This document shows positions 1-9,371 of a DNA stretch of 64,000 bases, piece after piece. Origin of the DNA: Zhongshania marina (GTDB taxonomy: Bacteria; Pseudomonadota; Gammaproteobacteria; Pseudomonadales; Spongiibacteraceae); contig NZ_PQGG01000042.1 of the NCBI RefSeq assembly GCF_002915595.1, positions 62,001-126,000 of the forward strand, given 5' to 3'. The position numbers and the translations under genes were made by a program. Numbering within the stretch: position 1 is the stretch's first letter; each line of letters begins with the position of its first letter. The notes beneath the pieces are model-generated. The model made no database searches, was not told where the DNA came from, and worked only from the letters and a program-made list of their open reading frames with translations.

Positions 1-461
<461 letters not shown>

Positions 462-523
462 GCGGGCTTTGGCTGCGTAGTTGGCCTTAGCGTGTCGCCC
501 AAACGTGTTTAGACGGAAAGAAT

Positions 524-2887
524 ATGAAATTCAGTGAGCAGTGGTTGCGAGAGTGGGTAAGCCCAGCAGTGGATACCGAGCAATTAGCCGCGCGGTTAAC
601 GATGGCCGGTTTGGAAGTGGATGCGATTGATCCTGTTGCCGGCGTGTTTAGCGGCGTGGTTGTGGCAGAGATTGTTGCCACGGAACCCCACCCAGACGCC
701 GAGAAGTTGCAGGTTTGCCGAGTCAATAACGGTGCCGAAGAGGTGCAGATTGTGTGTGGCGCGGCAAATGCGCGCCCCGGCATAAAAATCCCCTTGGCGA
801 CATTGGGGGCGGTTTTACCTGGTGATTTTAAAATCAAAAAGGCCAAGCTGCGGGGTGTGGAGTCCTTCGGCATGTTGTGCGCTGAGCAGGAGTTGGGCTT
901 GGCGGAAAAATCTGACGGCCTGATGGAATTACCCGCCGATGCGCCCTTGGGCGAGGATATTCGCCGCTATTTGAAATTAGATGACACGGTGATTGAGTTG
1001 GGTTTAACACCCAATCGCGCAGATTGTTTAAGTGTTCGCGGTATTGCCCGCGAAGCTGCGGTGTTGAGTGGTCTAGCTTTTGAAGACGCTGCGATAGCGC
1101 CTTACTCCCCAGCGATAGGCGAAGAATTGCCAATTAGGGTGATGGCAGCAGATGACTGCCCGCGTTACGTGGGGCGGATTATCCGCAATGTCGATGTCTC
1201 TAAGCCAAGCCCTCTGTGGCTGCAGGAAAAGCTGCGTCGTTGCGGTTTGCGGAGTATTGATGCTGTTGTCGATGTGACCAATTTTATTCTGCTGGAATTG
1301 GGGCAGCCCATGCACGCCTTTGATTTGGATAAAATCCAAGGTGGTATTGTTGTGCGTCAGGCAGTCTCGGGAGAATCATTGGCGTTACTCGATGGACAGA
1401 CTATTGAGCTTCGTGAAGACTCCCTGCTTATTGCCGACGAGAAGCAGCCCCTCGCTTTGGCGGGAATTACGGGTGGTGAATTGTCTTCTGTGACTGACGC
1501 TAGTCAGCACTTGTTTTTAGAAGCTGCGTTTTTTGCCCCAGATAAAATTGCTGGTCGCGCGCGGTCTTATGGTTTGCATACAGATTCCTCGCATCGCTTT
1601 GAGCGCGGGGTAGACTATGAACTGCCCCAGCGCGCTATTGAGCGTGCAACGGCGCTCATTATCGAAATATGCGGCGGTGAGGCTGGGCCGGTGAGCTGTG
1701 TTGAGGCTCAAATGCCGGCCCGTGAGCCGATAATGCTTCGTGAAAAACGCATTAAGAAGCTGCTTGGAATGGCGATAGCCAGCGACGAAGTCGAATCCAT
1801 TTTGCGCGGCTTGGGTATGGCGGTAAGCGCGGTAGACGAGGGTTGGAGCGTAATCGCGCCTAGTTGGCGCTTCGACATCAGCATCGAAGTGGATTTGCTA
1901 GAAGAGCTAGCGCGGGTCTACGGCTATAACCGTCTGCCGGTGACACCAATTCACGATTCTCTGACGATTCAGGCCGCACCAGAAAGCCGTCGCGGAATGC
2001 CGCAGCTTCGTCAACAATTGGTGGCGAGAGGCTACCAAGAAGCCATCACTTACAGCTTTATTGATCCTGCGATGCATCAGGCCATGGCCGAGGGTGAAGA
2101 GGGTGTCGAGCTACTTAATCCAATTTCGGCTGATATGTCGATTATGCGGACAAGCTTGCTCCCTGGTCTGATTAAAACCGCGATGCACAATGCAAAGCGT
2201 CAGCAAGCTCGGATACGTTTGTTTGAATCTGGGCTCAGGTTTGTAAAATCCGATACTGGGTTGAAGCAGGTGCCCACCTTGGCGGCACTGCTAACGGGGC
2301 GTCGCGAGCCCGAAAGTTGGAGCGAGAGCGGCTATTTGGTCGATTTTTATGATCTCAAGGCTGATTTAGAGAGCCTGCTTTCGGTATCTGCGGGCACAAT
2401 TTCCTTTACGGCCGCTAAATATGCTGCGCTACATCCTGGACAAACTGCCGATATCTACTGTGATGGTAAGCGCATTGGGCGTATTGGTGCACTCCATCCA
2501 AGCCTACAGGCGAAGTGGGATTTTGTGAATCCGGTATACCTGTTTGAGCTTGATCAACAGCCTCTACTTGAGCGCAAAGTGCCGGTTTTCGCGGAATTGT
2601 CTCGCTATCCTGAGGTGCGTCGAGACTTGGCGCTTATCGTTGACCGACAATTGGCGGCAGATGAGGTCTTGCAGGTAGTCAGGAAATCCGCTGGTGAATA
2701 CCTGAACGACTTGAAGCTATTTGATATTTATCAGGGTAAAGGCATTGATCCTGAACGAAAAAGTTTGGCGTTAGGCTTGACCTTCCGTCATTCATCGCGC
2801 ACCCTTAACGAAGAAGAGGTGAGTCAATCGGTTGACGCGGTTGTACAAACCTTGAAGGAGGCATTTGGCGCAAGTTTAAGGAACTAG
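524..2887 (+). CDS. pheT: Phenylalanyl-tRNA synthetase beta subunit
   Basis: 787 residues, the normal length for bacterial PheT. The order is an N-terminal OB-fold tRNA-binding domain (about residues 39-150), the B3/B4 editing domain (about 210-385), B5 (about 400-475), the inactive catalytic-like core, and a C-terminal ferredoxin-like anticodon-binding domain (about 695-787, with the [14 protein letters not shown] motif). PheT carries editing and tRNA recognition for the PheST tetramer. The ATG is preceded by a GGAAAG ribosome site about 7 bases upstream. ihfA begins one base after its stop, so pheS-pheT-ihfA-MerR look like one transcription unit. Confidence 0.98.
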   Translation: MKFSEQWLREWVSPAVDTEQLAARLTMAGLEVDAIDPVAGVFSGVVVAEIVATEPHPDAEKLQVCRVNNGAEEVQIVCGAANARPGIKIPLATLGAVLPGDFKIKKAKLRGVESFGMLCAEQELGLAEKSDGLMELPADAPLGEDIRRYLKLDDTVIELGLTPNRADCLSVRGIAREAAVLSGLAFEDAAIAPYSPAIGEELPIRVMAADDCPRYVGRIIRNVDVSKPSPLWLQEKLRRCGLRSIDAVVDVTNFILLELGQPMHAFDLDKIQGGIVVRQAVSGESLALLDGQTIELREDSLLIADEKQPLALAGITGGELSSVTDASQHLFLEAAFFAPDKIAGRARSYGLHTDSSHRFERGVDYELPQRAIERATALIIEICGGEAGPVSCVEAQMPAREPIMLREKRIKKLLGMAIASDEVESILRGLGMAVSAVDEGWSVIAPSWRFDISIEVDLLEELARVYGYNRLPVTPIHDSLTIQAAPESRRGMPQLRQQLVARGYQEAITYSFIDPAMHQAMAEGEEGVELLNPISADMSIMRTSLLPGLIKTAMHNAKRQQARIRLFESGLRFVKSDTGLKQVPTLAALLTGRREPESWSESGYLVDFYDLKADLESLLSVSAGTISFTAAKYAALHPGQTADIYCDGKRIGRIGALHPSLQAKWDFVNPVYLFELDQQPLLERKVPVFAELSRYPEVRRDLALIVDRQLAADEVLQVVRKSAGEYLNDLKLFDIYQGKGIDPERKSLALGLTFRHSSRTLNEEEVSQSVDAVVQTLKEAFGASLRN

Positions 2888-2888
2888 T

Positions 2889-3194
2889 GTGATGACGTCC
2901 CTCACCAAAGCAGAAATGGCTGAACGATTATACGAAGAGCTGGGCTTTAATAAGCGTGAGGCCAAGGAGCTGGTCGAATTGTTTTTTGAACAAATTCGCC
3001 ACTGCTTGGAAAACAACGAGCAGGTAAAAATATCTGGCTTCGGGAATTTTGATCTTAGGGATAAGAGTCAACGTCCCGGACGTAACCCCAAAACCGGCGA
3101 GGAGATTCCCATTTCTGCTCGTCGTGTTGTTACGTTCCGGCCCGGACAAAAACTTAAATCCAGGGTAGAGGACTATGCTGGAACCAAGTCATAA
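2889..3194 (+). CDS. ihfA: Integration host factor alpha subunit
   Basis: About 100 residues with the HU/IHF fold: a helical dimerisation part ([14 protein letters not shown]) and beta arms carrying the [14 protein letters not shown] motif with the DNA-intercalating proline. IHF-alpha pairs with IHF-beta to bend DNA about 160 degrees at promoters, recombination sites and origins. A GTG at 2889 is followed directly by ATG at 2892; either may be used, and homologues favour [11 protein letters not shown] near here. It starts just after the pheT stop, and its 3' end overlaps the MerR-type gene by 20 bases, which suggests translational coupling. This is the classic pheT-ihfA order of Gammaproteobacteria. 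Confidence 0.97.
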   Translation: MMTSLTKAEMAERLYEELGFNKREAKELVELFFEQIRHCLENNEQVKISGFGNFDLRDKSQRPGRNPKTGEEIPISARRVVTFRPGQKLKSRVEDYAGTKS

Positions 3195-3531
3195 CGATGA
3201 ATTGCCCCCCATACCGGGAAAGCGTTACTTCACTATTGGCGAAGTGAGCGATTTATGCTGCGTAAAACCCCATGTTCTCCGTTACTGGGAGCAGGAGTTT
3301 CCTCAGCTAACCCCCGTTAAGCGTCGTGGTAACCGCCGTTACTATCAGCATCAGGATGTGCTGATGATCAGGCAGATTCGTAGCTTGCTCTATGAACAGG
3401 GCTACACCATCGGTGGCGCGCGGCAGCGTATGTCGGGCGATACCGCCAAAGACGAATCGTCGCAAACTCGCCAAGTTATTCGGCAAATGCTGAGTGAGCT
3501 TGAAGAAGTCGCGAAACTCCTGAAAAGATAG
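3175..3531 (+). CDS. MerR-family transcriptional regulator
   Basis: 118 residues with an N-terminal winged helix of the MerR type ([10 protein letters not shown]..., [24 protein letters not shown]; about residues 18-85) and a short C-terminal coiled tail. There is no Cys-rich metal site and no effector domain, so the ligand, if any, is unknown. The gene overlaps the end of ihfA by 20 bases and is followed by tRNA-Pro, a synteny conserved in Pseudomonas-like genomes. It probably acts as a dimer at a spaced promoter, but the target is not visible here. The fold assignment is secure; the function is not known. Confidence 0.9.
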   Translation: MLEPSHNDELPPIPGKRYFTIGEVSDLCCVKPHVLRYWEQEFPQLTPVKRRGNRRYYQHQDVLMIRQIRSLLYEQGYTIGGARQRMSGDTAKDESSQTRQVIRQMLSELEEVAKLLKR

Positions 3532-3560
3532 TTCACTCAAACAAATTCTTGGGGTATGAT
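3532..3560 (+). promoter_or_regulatory. Sigma70-type promoter of tRNA-Pro
   Basis: A TTCACT -35-like hexamer (3532-3537), a 17-base spacer and a TATGAT -10 hexamer (3555-3560) lie just upstream of the tRNA. Predicted transcription starts about 7 bases before the mature 5' end. The C-rich stretch after the -10 resembles a stringent discriminator. This is by inspection only. Confidence 0.6.
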
Positions 3561-3574
3561 GCTGCCCCTTCAAT

Positions 3575-3651
3575 CGGGGCGTAGCGCAGCCTGGTAGCGC
3601 ACCACACTGGGGGTGTGGGGGTCGCAGGTTCGAATCCTGCCGTTCCGACCA
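3575..3651 (+). tRNA. tRNA-Pro (anticodon GGG)
   Basis: A 77-base cloverleaf with encoded CCA. The acceptor stem CGGGGCG pairs with CGTTCCG, including two G-T pairs. The anticodon stem is CCACA/TGTGG around the loop CTGGGGG, giving anticodon GGG at 3609-3611. The T arm is GCAGG-TTCGAAT-CCTGC. It reads CCC and CCU proline codons. It lies downstream of ihfA and the MerR gene; no integrase is attached to it. Confidence 0.96.
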
Positions 3652-3658
3652 AAAAAAT

Positions 3659-3695
3659 ATAGGGGTTTCAATCACTTAGATGATGCCCCTATTTT
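3659..3695 (+). terminator. Rho-independent terminator after tRNA-Pro
   Basis: A 7-bp stem ATAGGGG / CCCCTAT (3659-3665 with 3686-3692) is followed by TTTT, just after the tRNA CCA. An A-run precedes the stem, so it might also work on the other strand. The loop of 20 bases is long, which lowers certainty. Confidence 0.6.
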
Positions 3696-4037
3696 CTCAC
3701 CACAGATTTACCACATTTCCACATCCTGTCCATGTCTTACTTCGCGCCCTACTTGTGATGAGACGCTAGCCGGTTTTACTGTATACGCAGCAGGCGATTA
3801 AGTTTTTTGGCTAAGTGACTGTTATATCAATAATATTGCGATATTTCGTTTTTGTTAAATGCTAGACATTTTGCTTGGCAGCTTTTATTCTTCATCTGCT
3901 TTAAAAATATAAAAAGACGTTTTGGGTGTTTGCTTCGATTTGTTGCTTGCCGTCTGAATTGCTTTGCAATAACTGAGCGTGTTGTTGCTGGGGAAGGAAA
4001 GCGGTAGCGTAGCACATAAAATAATAAGAAGACTTCT
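3696..4037. other. Intergenic stretch, no gene seen
   Basis: About 340 bases of AT-rich sequence between the tRNA terminator and the histidine kinase at 4038. Short open frames occur on both strands but lack ribosome sites and recognisable sequence. The kinase promoter presumably lies in the right half; no convincing -35/-10 pair was found. Confidence 0.5.
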
Positions 4038-5801
4038 ATGGTTCGAGTGGGTGTGTCTCTCCGTGTTTCGCGGGGCTTTTCAATTCAGCGATTTATTGCA
4101 TTGCTTGCTGTGCTGCTGGCCTTGAGTTTGATCTCGTTTTTGCTATGGAAAACGCTACGAAATCCATTGGAAACGGGCCTCCATGTCATACGTTTGGAGC
4201 AACTTGAGACGGCGGCCAAGGCTGATGCCGAACTCAATCTTCAAATCGCCCGTGGGCGCCTATCACTTGATTCTGGGGCGCAGCAGTTGGAGTTGGCTCG
4301 AGATCGCTTCACCGTCGCTCAGAGCGCGCTAAGCAGCGGCCAAGCGAGTTTGGCTGGCCTGTCTCCTGAAATTGACTCTTCGCTCCAGCAATATAATACC
4401 CAAGCTTCTGCAAAGCTCCGTGTATTGAATGACTATTCTGCAAAGTTAGCTCGTTTATCCCAGCATTTTTCGGTCTTGCGTGTTGCTGGTATCTCACTTT
4501 TGAATGCCCCTTCTGTAAATGCCTCGGAAGAATTGCGTGAAAATGTAATGGCGATTTTGCGAGAGGCGACGGCGTATGGAATTCAATCTGAAGCCACAAA
4601 CGGTTCATATATCGACGAGCTAGGGCGAAATCTTGTCGCCGCTGAGGAGCAGCTGGATAACGATGCGGAGGTGGGGGCGCTCCGGCATTTACTCGCTACA
4701 GTCGATGCTCTGCGCGAATCTGCAGACCAGCTTCAGGTATTTGTTGCAAAGTTTGATAGCTTGCCTACTGGGGCTGCTCTATATGATTTGCGTAATTCTT
4801 ACGAAAATCACTACCACGGTTTGCAGACAACCGCGCGAAATTACCGGCAAACATTGGCGGTGTACGCGGTAGCGTTGCTACTGGCCTTTGGAGTTATTGC
4901 GGTGCGTTTGCGCTCTAGTTTCTCGGCATTAGATAGCCTGAATAATGAGCTACAAGATGCGAACGTGAATTTGGAACAAATCGTCGATAAGCGCACCCAG
5001 GCTCTTAGTAAAGCCTTAGATGACTTGAAAATGCAGCAGGGACAGTTAATTCAATCAGAGAAAATGGCCTCACTCGGGCAAATGGTTGCGGGTGTGGCAC
5101 ATGAAATTAACACGCCCCTTGGCTATGCCTCCAGCAATGTCGAAATTGTTCGAGAGTCTATGCAGGCGATGGACGGCACCGTAGATGCGGAGAGCATAGC
5201 GGAGTTTGACATGCTATTGGCTGACACCGAGTACGGTTTAACGCAGATTGCCGAGTTGGTCATGAGTCTCAAGGATTTTAGCCGCGTAGATCGCTCTCAA
5301 TCCCAGCTTTTTGACATAAACGAAGGCATAGAAACTGCGCTTAAAATTTGTAATAGCCAGCTTAAAGACGGCGTAAACGTTACGCGCATGTTTGCTGAGC
5401 TACCTCAGATCAACTGTGCGCCATCGCAGTTGAATCAAGTATTCCTTAATTTGATAACCAATGCTGCCCAAGCGATGGATGGCAAGGGACAAATATGTAT
5501 TCGCACCAGCCTTCATGAAAATGATGTTGAGGTTGCTATTAGCGATACCGGCAGTGGTATGGACGAGGAAACCCGCGCCCATATTTTTGAACCGTTTTTC
5601 ACTACCAAACCGGTAGGAAAGGGGACGGGGCTTGGTTTGTCTATTGTGTTCCGAATTATAGAGGACCACGGTGGCAGCATCCGTGTTGAATCGGAATTGG
5701 GTAAGGGTACTGAGTTCTTTATTCGATTGCCCGTGGCTGGTGTTAATAAAGCGTCAGATAGTTTCTTAGAGCAAGATGTGGTTTTGACTGGAGATGCGTA
5801 A
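4038..5801 (+). CDS. Membrane sensor histidine kinase with helical periplasmic sensor
   Basis: 587 residues. One membrane helix near residues 18-37 and another near 273-292 enclose a periplasmic region of about 235 residues, rich in Ala, Leu, Gln and Glu and almost wholly helical, like the DAHL sensor type. After a coiled linker comes the phosphoacceptor block MASLGQMVAGVAHEINTP with His355, then an ATPase domain with N box (LITNAAQAM, Asn475), G1 (SDTGSGMDE), F box (FEPFFTTK) and G2 (GTGLGLS). These intact motifs predict an active kinase of the HPK4-like class. The cognate regulator starts 3 bases downstream, so the pair is surely co-transcribed. The signal is unknown. Confidence 0.93.
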   Translation: MVRVGVSLRVSRGFSIQRFIALLAVLLALSLISFLLWKTLRNPLETGLHVIRLEQLETAAKADAELNLQIARGRLSLDSGAQQLELARDRFTVAQSALSSGQASLAGLSPEIDSSLQQYNTQASAKLRVLNDYSAKLARLSQHFSVLRVAGISLLNAPSVNASEELRENVMAILREATAYGIQSEATNGSYIDELGRNLVAAEEQLDNDAEVGALRHLLATVDALRESADQLQVFVAKFDSLPTGAALYDLRNSYENHYHGLQTTARNYRQTLAVYAVALLLAFGVIAVRLRSSFSALDSLNNELQDANVNLEQIVDKRTQALSKALDDLKMQQGQLIQSEKMASLGQMVAGVAHEINTPLGYASSNVEIVRESMQAMDGTVDAESIAEFDMLLADTEYGLTQIAELVMSLKDFSRVDRSQSQLFDINEGIETALKICNSQLKDGVNVTRMFAELPQINCAPSQLNQVFLNLITNAAQAMDGKGQICIRTSLHENDVEVAISDTGSGMDEETRAHIFEPFFTTKPVGKGTGLGLSIVFRIIEDHGGSIRVESELGKGTEFFIRLPVAGVNKASDSFLEQDVVLTGDA

Positions 5802-5804
5802 AGT

Positions 5805-6764
5805 ATGGAAACGAACGTAGGAAGTCCCTCTGAAGAGCCTCGCGCACGAATTTTATTTGTCGATGACGAACCGCGAATTTTAATCGCGCTGAAAGCACTT
5901 TTCAGACGAGATTACGATGTGGTGACGGCGGGCTCCGGTGAGGCTGCGCTCGAAATTCTTCGTCAAGGTGATGTCGATGTTGTGGTGAGCGACCAGCGCA
6001 TGCCTGAAATGACGGGGGTGGAAGTGTTGCGCAAGGCTAAGGACTTGCGCCCCCGCGCTATTCGGGTGCTACTGACCGGTTATTCAGATTTGAGCGCCAT
6101 ACTCTCTGCAATAAACGATGGGGAGATTTTCCGCTTTATTAATAAACCTTGGTCTAATGTTGATTTGCGTTCAACGATTGCGGCGGCGGTAAAGGCTTCC
6201 GCGGTGGATTTTGTCAGTGAGGCGGCGGCGCCGGAAGAGGATTTAACGGCCCGTGTTCACGTTCCAGGTGTTGATGATGTCGGCACTTTAATTTTGGATG
6301 ATGACGAGGCGACGCGTACGACCTTGCAGCGTGTTTTGGGGCGTGAGCGCGCAGTGTATACCGCAGCTAATTTAGATGAGGGCTTGGATTTATTAGAGCG
6401 CCATAAGATTGGCGTCATTATCACGGAAATTGCGGTAGGCGGTGAGCTTGTTACCGACCTGCTGAGTGCCTTGCGCCAACACCACCCGAGCTTGGTGGCG
6501 ATAGTCTTAACGGGGAAATCTGACGCGGAGCAGGGGATTGATCTCATCAATCGGGGACAAATCTACCGTTTTCTTAGCAAGCCGGTAAGTGAGGGTTTGT
6601 TGCGGGGTAGTGTCAATTTGGCAATGCGGCGCTTTGAAATATTACAAAAGCACCCAGCGCAAACCCTGCGAATTGCAGCGGAGGCGACGCCGCCACCGCC
6701 ACCAGAGTCGGATCGCCGGGGTGTATTTCAGCGCATTGGGCGTTTATTTGGTTTGACTGCGTGA
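5805..6764 (+). CDS. Response regulator with two receiver domains, the second degenerate
   Basis: 319 residues with no DNA-binding or enzymatic output domain. REC1 (about 14-130) is complete: acidic pair D20/D21, phosphoacceptor D63 (VVSDQRMPEMTG), T91 and K114, and the FINKPW end typical of RpfG/HupR-like receivers. REC2 (about 157-280) keeps acidic residues 165-168, T236 and K259 (FLSKP), but the phosphoacceptor position is Glu208 (IITEIAVGG). The tail has a proline run. It follows the kinase at 4038 by 3 bases and is followed by a TonB-like gene. REC1 likely takes phosphate from that kinase. REC2 may act as a constitutive or binding module, which is inference. Confidence 0.92.
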   Translation: METNVGSPSEEPRARILFVDDEPRILIALKALFRRDYDVVTAGSGEAALEILRQGDVDVVVSDQRMPEMTGVEVLRKAKDLRPRAIRVLLTGYSDLSAILSAINDGEIFRFINKPWSNVDLRSTIAAAVKASAVDFVSEAAAPEEDLTARVHVPGVDDVGTLILDDDEATRTTLQRVLGRERAVYTAANLDEGLDLLERHKIGVIITEIAVGGELVTDLLSALRQHHPSLVAIVLTGKSDAEQGIDLINRGQIYRFLSKPVSEGLLRGSVNLAMRRFEILQKHPAQTLRIAAEATPPPPPESDRRGVFQRIGRLFGLTA

Positions 6765-6789
6765 TAACGAGACTAGAGGGAGTTGCCGA

Positions 6790-7587
6790 ATGAATGAAGC
6801 GGTAGGCGCGGTGGATCGTAAGCAGGGTATGGCCCAGTCTGCGGAGTCAGTGGTTGCAATTGCCCTGTTGTGTGTATGTGCGGCTGCTGGGTTGGCGGCT
6901 TGGCTGTTGTCTGGTGATGACAAGCCGGCAATCTCTGCGGACAGAAGTGATATTGCGAAGGTGGCATCTGTTCAGGGGGACGAGCGTCTTCAGTCTGAAG
7001 AGCAGGCGGTGCTGGCGGAATGGCAGCGTCGCTTGGATGGTGAGTTTAGTCAGCGCGAACAAAATTTGCGTCAGCAAGCACAGTTGGCAACCTTGCAGCA
7101 GCAGTCAGAAGCCCTAGCGATGGCGCAGGCTTCGGCGGAGGCGGCCGCCCGTGCGGCAGAGGTTGCTGAGGCGCGGGCATTGAGTGCTGAAAAAGAGCGT
7201 CAACTCGCACTGGCTAAGATTCGGGAGCGCGAGGCGCCCGCTAAGCCTGTGGAGAGCAAGCCTGCTACAGCGGCTAATAAGGCGGCTAGCGCGGTGGCAG
7301 CAATAGACACCGTACCGGCCAGCATTGATTGGAATAGCTGTGCTCGACCAGAATACCCAGAGGAGTCTGTGCGGTTTGGGCAGCAGGGCACGGTGACAAT
7401 GTCCTTTGTTGTTGATGCTGAGGGCAATGCTAGCGAGGGCAAGGTAGTTGAAACCAGTGGTACACGTCGTCTTGATTATCGGGCTCTTTCAGCATTGTCG
7501 CGCTGTGATTTTGAACCTGAACGGGTAAACGGCAAGCCCGTCGCCTCTGTGGCGCAGGTGCGGTTTACATGGAAGTTAACGAGATAA
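6790..7587 (+). CDS. TonB-like protein (energy-transducer C-terminal domain)
   Basis: 265 residues: a short cytoplasmic N-terminus, one membrane helix (about 21-41), a long Gln/Ala/Glu-rich coiled coil (about 70-150), an Ala/Pro linker, and a C-terminal TonB domain (about 176-265, with the YPEESVRFGQQGTV and DYRALSALSRCDFEP segments). TonB-domain proteins span the periplasm and pull on outer-membrane partners, usually with ExbB/ExbD, neither of which is encoded nearby. Two Cys residues (in SCARPEYP and LSRCDF) could form a disulfide. It lies 25 bases after the response regulator with an AGAGGGAG ribosome site. The coiled coil replaces the usual Pro/Lys spacer, so it may be a structural or TolA-like variant. 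Confidence 0.85.
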   Translation: MNEAVGAVDRKQGMAQSAESVVAIALLCVCAAAGLAAWLLSGDDKPAISADRSDIAKVASVQGDERLQSEEQAVLAEWQRRLDGEFSQREQNLRQQAQLATLQQQSEALAMAQASAEAAARAAEVAEARALSAEKERQLALAKIREREAPAKPVESKPATAANKAASAVAAIDTVPASIDWNSCARPEYPEESVRFGQQGTVTMSFVVDAEGNASEGKVVETSGTRRLDYRALSALSRCDFEPERVNGKPVASVAQVRFTWKLTR

Positions 7588-7600
7588 GCGCGGACTTTTA

Positions 7601-7873
7601 TCACCAGTCCATCGGCGTTTTGTCTTTAAGACGGTAGGCAAATGCAATGACTTCGGCAACGGCAATATACAATTCTCTTGGTATTTCGTTGTCGAGTTCC
7701 ACTCTAGATAAAAGCTCAGTAAGTTGGCCGTTTTGGTAAATCGGAATATCGTGCTCAGTGGCAATTTCGAGTATTTGGCGCGCAATTTCTCCCTCACCTT
7801 TGGCGCTGACCGTAGGTGCACTGTAGCCGTCGTAATGTAAAGAAACGGCAATTTCCCCTGGTTTGTTGCTCAT
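7601..7873 (-). CDS. FlhB C-terminal-domain protein (FlhX/YlqH-like export switch fragment)
   Basis: 90 residues corresponding only to the cytoplasmic C-terminal domain of FlhB/YscU type III export-switch proteins. It contains AVSLHYDG..AP and ends with the ELYIAVAEVIAFAYRLK segment. The NPTH autocleavage site is absent: the equivalent part reads SLHYDGYSAPTVSAKG. The ATG at 7873 overlaps the stop of the upstream fliK-like gene (ATGA), which fixes the start and indicates coupling. Stand-alone FlhB tails can partly replace the FlhB C-terminus in other bacteria. Here it probably modulates hook-length or substrate switching with the FliK-like partner. Family assignment is firm; the role is inferred. 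Confidence 0.88.
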   Translation of the reverse strand: MSNKPGEIAVSLHYDGYSAPTVSAKGEGEIARQILEIATEHDIPIYQNGQLTELLSRVELDNEIPRELYIAVAEVIAFAYRLKDKTPMDW

Positions 7874-9189
7874 GCCTGCGTGTCCAGTAGTGTTTGCGGA
7901 TATAGCGATAGCGCGCCTTCTGCTATGGGCTCCGCGCTGCATTGAATACTTGGGGTGCTAATGCCCTGGGCGGACAGGCGTTCTTCGAGGTCGCCGCGTT
8001 GAGCGTTTATTAGTGCCATTGTCTGGGGTTTATCAGTGCTGAATCGAATGTTTAGCGTCGGTGTTTGACTAATGCGGGCTTTTAGCGGGCCGAGTCCGGG
8101 AAGGTCAAAGCTTAAGTTTACTACCCAGTTGTGCTGGGGTTTTTCTCGATCAGGGCGCGGCTGTTCTTGGTTTTGCGCTTTATCTTCAGTGTATTGGGAT
8201 TTGTAAAATTGTAGCTGCCAAAGGTCTGTACCGTCGTCGTCACGGACCGGTAGCTCGATCATAAATTGGCTGTGTTGTTTGTCGTTTTGCTGCAAAAATT
8301 GTAGCTGATGGGATTCTTGGCGAGCCAAGGAGCCGCGCACGTCACGGAGCAGCTGCCGCAATATCTCAGTCTGTGAATCGCCGTCGGCGAGGTTTGCAGT
8401 TTGTCTACCCTGTGGGTTTAGTTGCCCGGGTAATTCTTCAGGCCTAGCTTTGTTTGCAGCGTATTCGGTATAGCTCTGGCTGACGATGGGTTTGCTGCCT
8501 GTACTAAGATTTGCGGGGGCTAATAGTGAGCGGCTTGGGGGGGCGTACTCTCGGGCTAGTTGAGTCTGTTTTTCGTCGGCGCTTGTTTGGCCACGTTTTA
8601 CCTTCTCGGCTGGTAATTCAAGGTCGAGCTCTTGGCTTAGCTGCTGATGCAAGCGCAGTAGGGCGCATTTTATATCGCGAGGTGGTGCCTCACCCTTGGC
8701 GAGTTGGCTCTCAAAAAATAGTCCACTCTGTAAGATAGTCTGTCGTAGTTCACTTGCCTGTGTTACCTGTGTCTTGCTGGGTAATATATTTAAAAATTCC
8801 TTAAGCAGCGCGCTGAGGCTCGGCGGTGTTGGTCGTGTGTTAACGGCGTTTATTGTACTAAGTAGCTGGGGAGTGCTTTGCTGTTGGGGCAGTGCTGAGC
8901 GCAATTGCTTGCTAATGAAATTGGCGTCTGCCTTAAGGATAAGAAGTTGTGGGCGTTGTTGACGATCCTTGCCGGTGACTTGCAGCAGTAGTTTTTCTCC
9001 GTGACGCAGGGCGGTTTGGCTTTCCGCCATCATCCTTAGATTGCCAGAGGCGAGTTCATAGAGATGTTCGGCGCGTTGGCCAACGACAACGGCGCTCAGT
9101 ACGCGATCGATTGCGAGTACTGGCGCGGGACCTGCGGGGCGATTCAGTGCCGCAGGCTGGGTCGCGAAGCTGGGGTTGATTATGACCAT
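7870..9189 (-). CDS. Flagellar hook-length control protein FliK-like
   Basis: 439 residues. The Gln-rich, low-complexity N-terminal and middle parts are followed by a conserved C-terminal Flg_hook region (about 300-430, with MIELPVRDD, WVVNLSFDLPGLGPLKARIS and LEERLSAQGI). FliK measures hook length during export and triggers the FlhB specificity switch. The gene is coupled by ATGA overlap to a stand-alone FlhB tail at 7601-7873, a pair that makes functional sense. Both are far from any other flagellar gene in this window. It may therefore be a second FliK paralogue and not the main hook-length ruler. Confidence 0.85.
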   Translation of the reverse strand: MVIINPSFATQPAALNRPAGPAPVLAIDRVLSAVVVGQRAEHLYELASGNLRMMAESQTALRHGEKLLLQVTGKDRQQRPQLLILKADANFISKQLRSALPQQQSTPQLLSTINAVNTRPTPPSLSALLKEFLNILPSKTQVTQASELRQTILQSGLFFESQLAKGEAPPRDIKCALLRLHQQLSQELDLELPAEKVKRGQTSADEKQTQLAREYAPPSRSLLAPANLSTGSKPIVSQSYTEYAANKARPEELPGQLNPQGRQTANLADGDSQTEILRQLLRDVRGSLARQESHQLQFLQQNDKQHSQFMIELPVRDDDGTDLWQLQFYKSQYTEDKAQNQEQPRPDREKPQHNWVVNLSFDLPGLGPLKARISQTPTLNIRFSTDKPQTMALINAQRGDLEERLSAQGISTPSIQCSAEPIAEGALSLYPQTLLDTQA

Positions 9190-9270
9190 AAGCGCTCTAA
9201 GGTTGTTGCTTGGCTTTATTCCTCTTCTTTTAGTCTATCGGCATAAATTACATATGCTTTAGTTATATAT

Positions 9271-9288
9271 TATATCGTGCACGATATA
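9271..9288. promoter_or_regulatory. Perfect 18-bp palindrome, probable OhrR/MarR operator
   Basis: TATATCGTGCACGATATA is its own reverse complement and sits about 84 bases before the glutathione peroxidase start. It is followed by the gene for an OhrR-type MarR regulator, whose dimers bind such palindromes. Autoregulation of the gpx-ohrR pair through this site is the natural inference; binding is not shown. Confidence 0.7.
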
Positions 9289-9371
9289 GTTGTGTGCGAT
9301 TCAAAATGCTGCTTTAATGTAGCTGGGCCAGTTTGCTGCTGGATTCTGTTAAATGCACTTAGGGAATTACG

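Noticed and set aside
3613-4015. Short open frames after tRNA-Pro (3613-3801 plus, 3827-4015 minus)
   Set aside because: No ribosome site, start inside the tRNA for the first, and no recognisable protein pattern; they look like chance frames in non-coding DNA.
3575-4037. tRNA-Pro as an integration site of an island
   Set aside because: No integrase, no repeated tRNA end downstream and no change in gene style; only an empty AT-rich gap follows.
8511-8962. Two plus-strand frames inside the fliK-like gene
   Set aside because: Shadow frames; the minus-strand FliK domain and the ATGA-coupled FlhB tail explain the locus.
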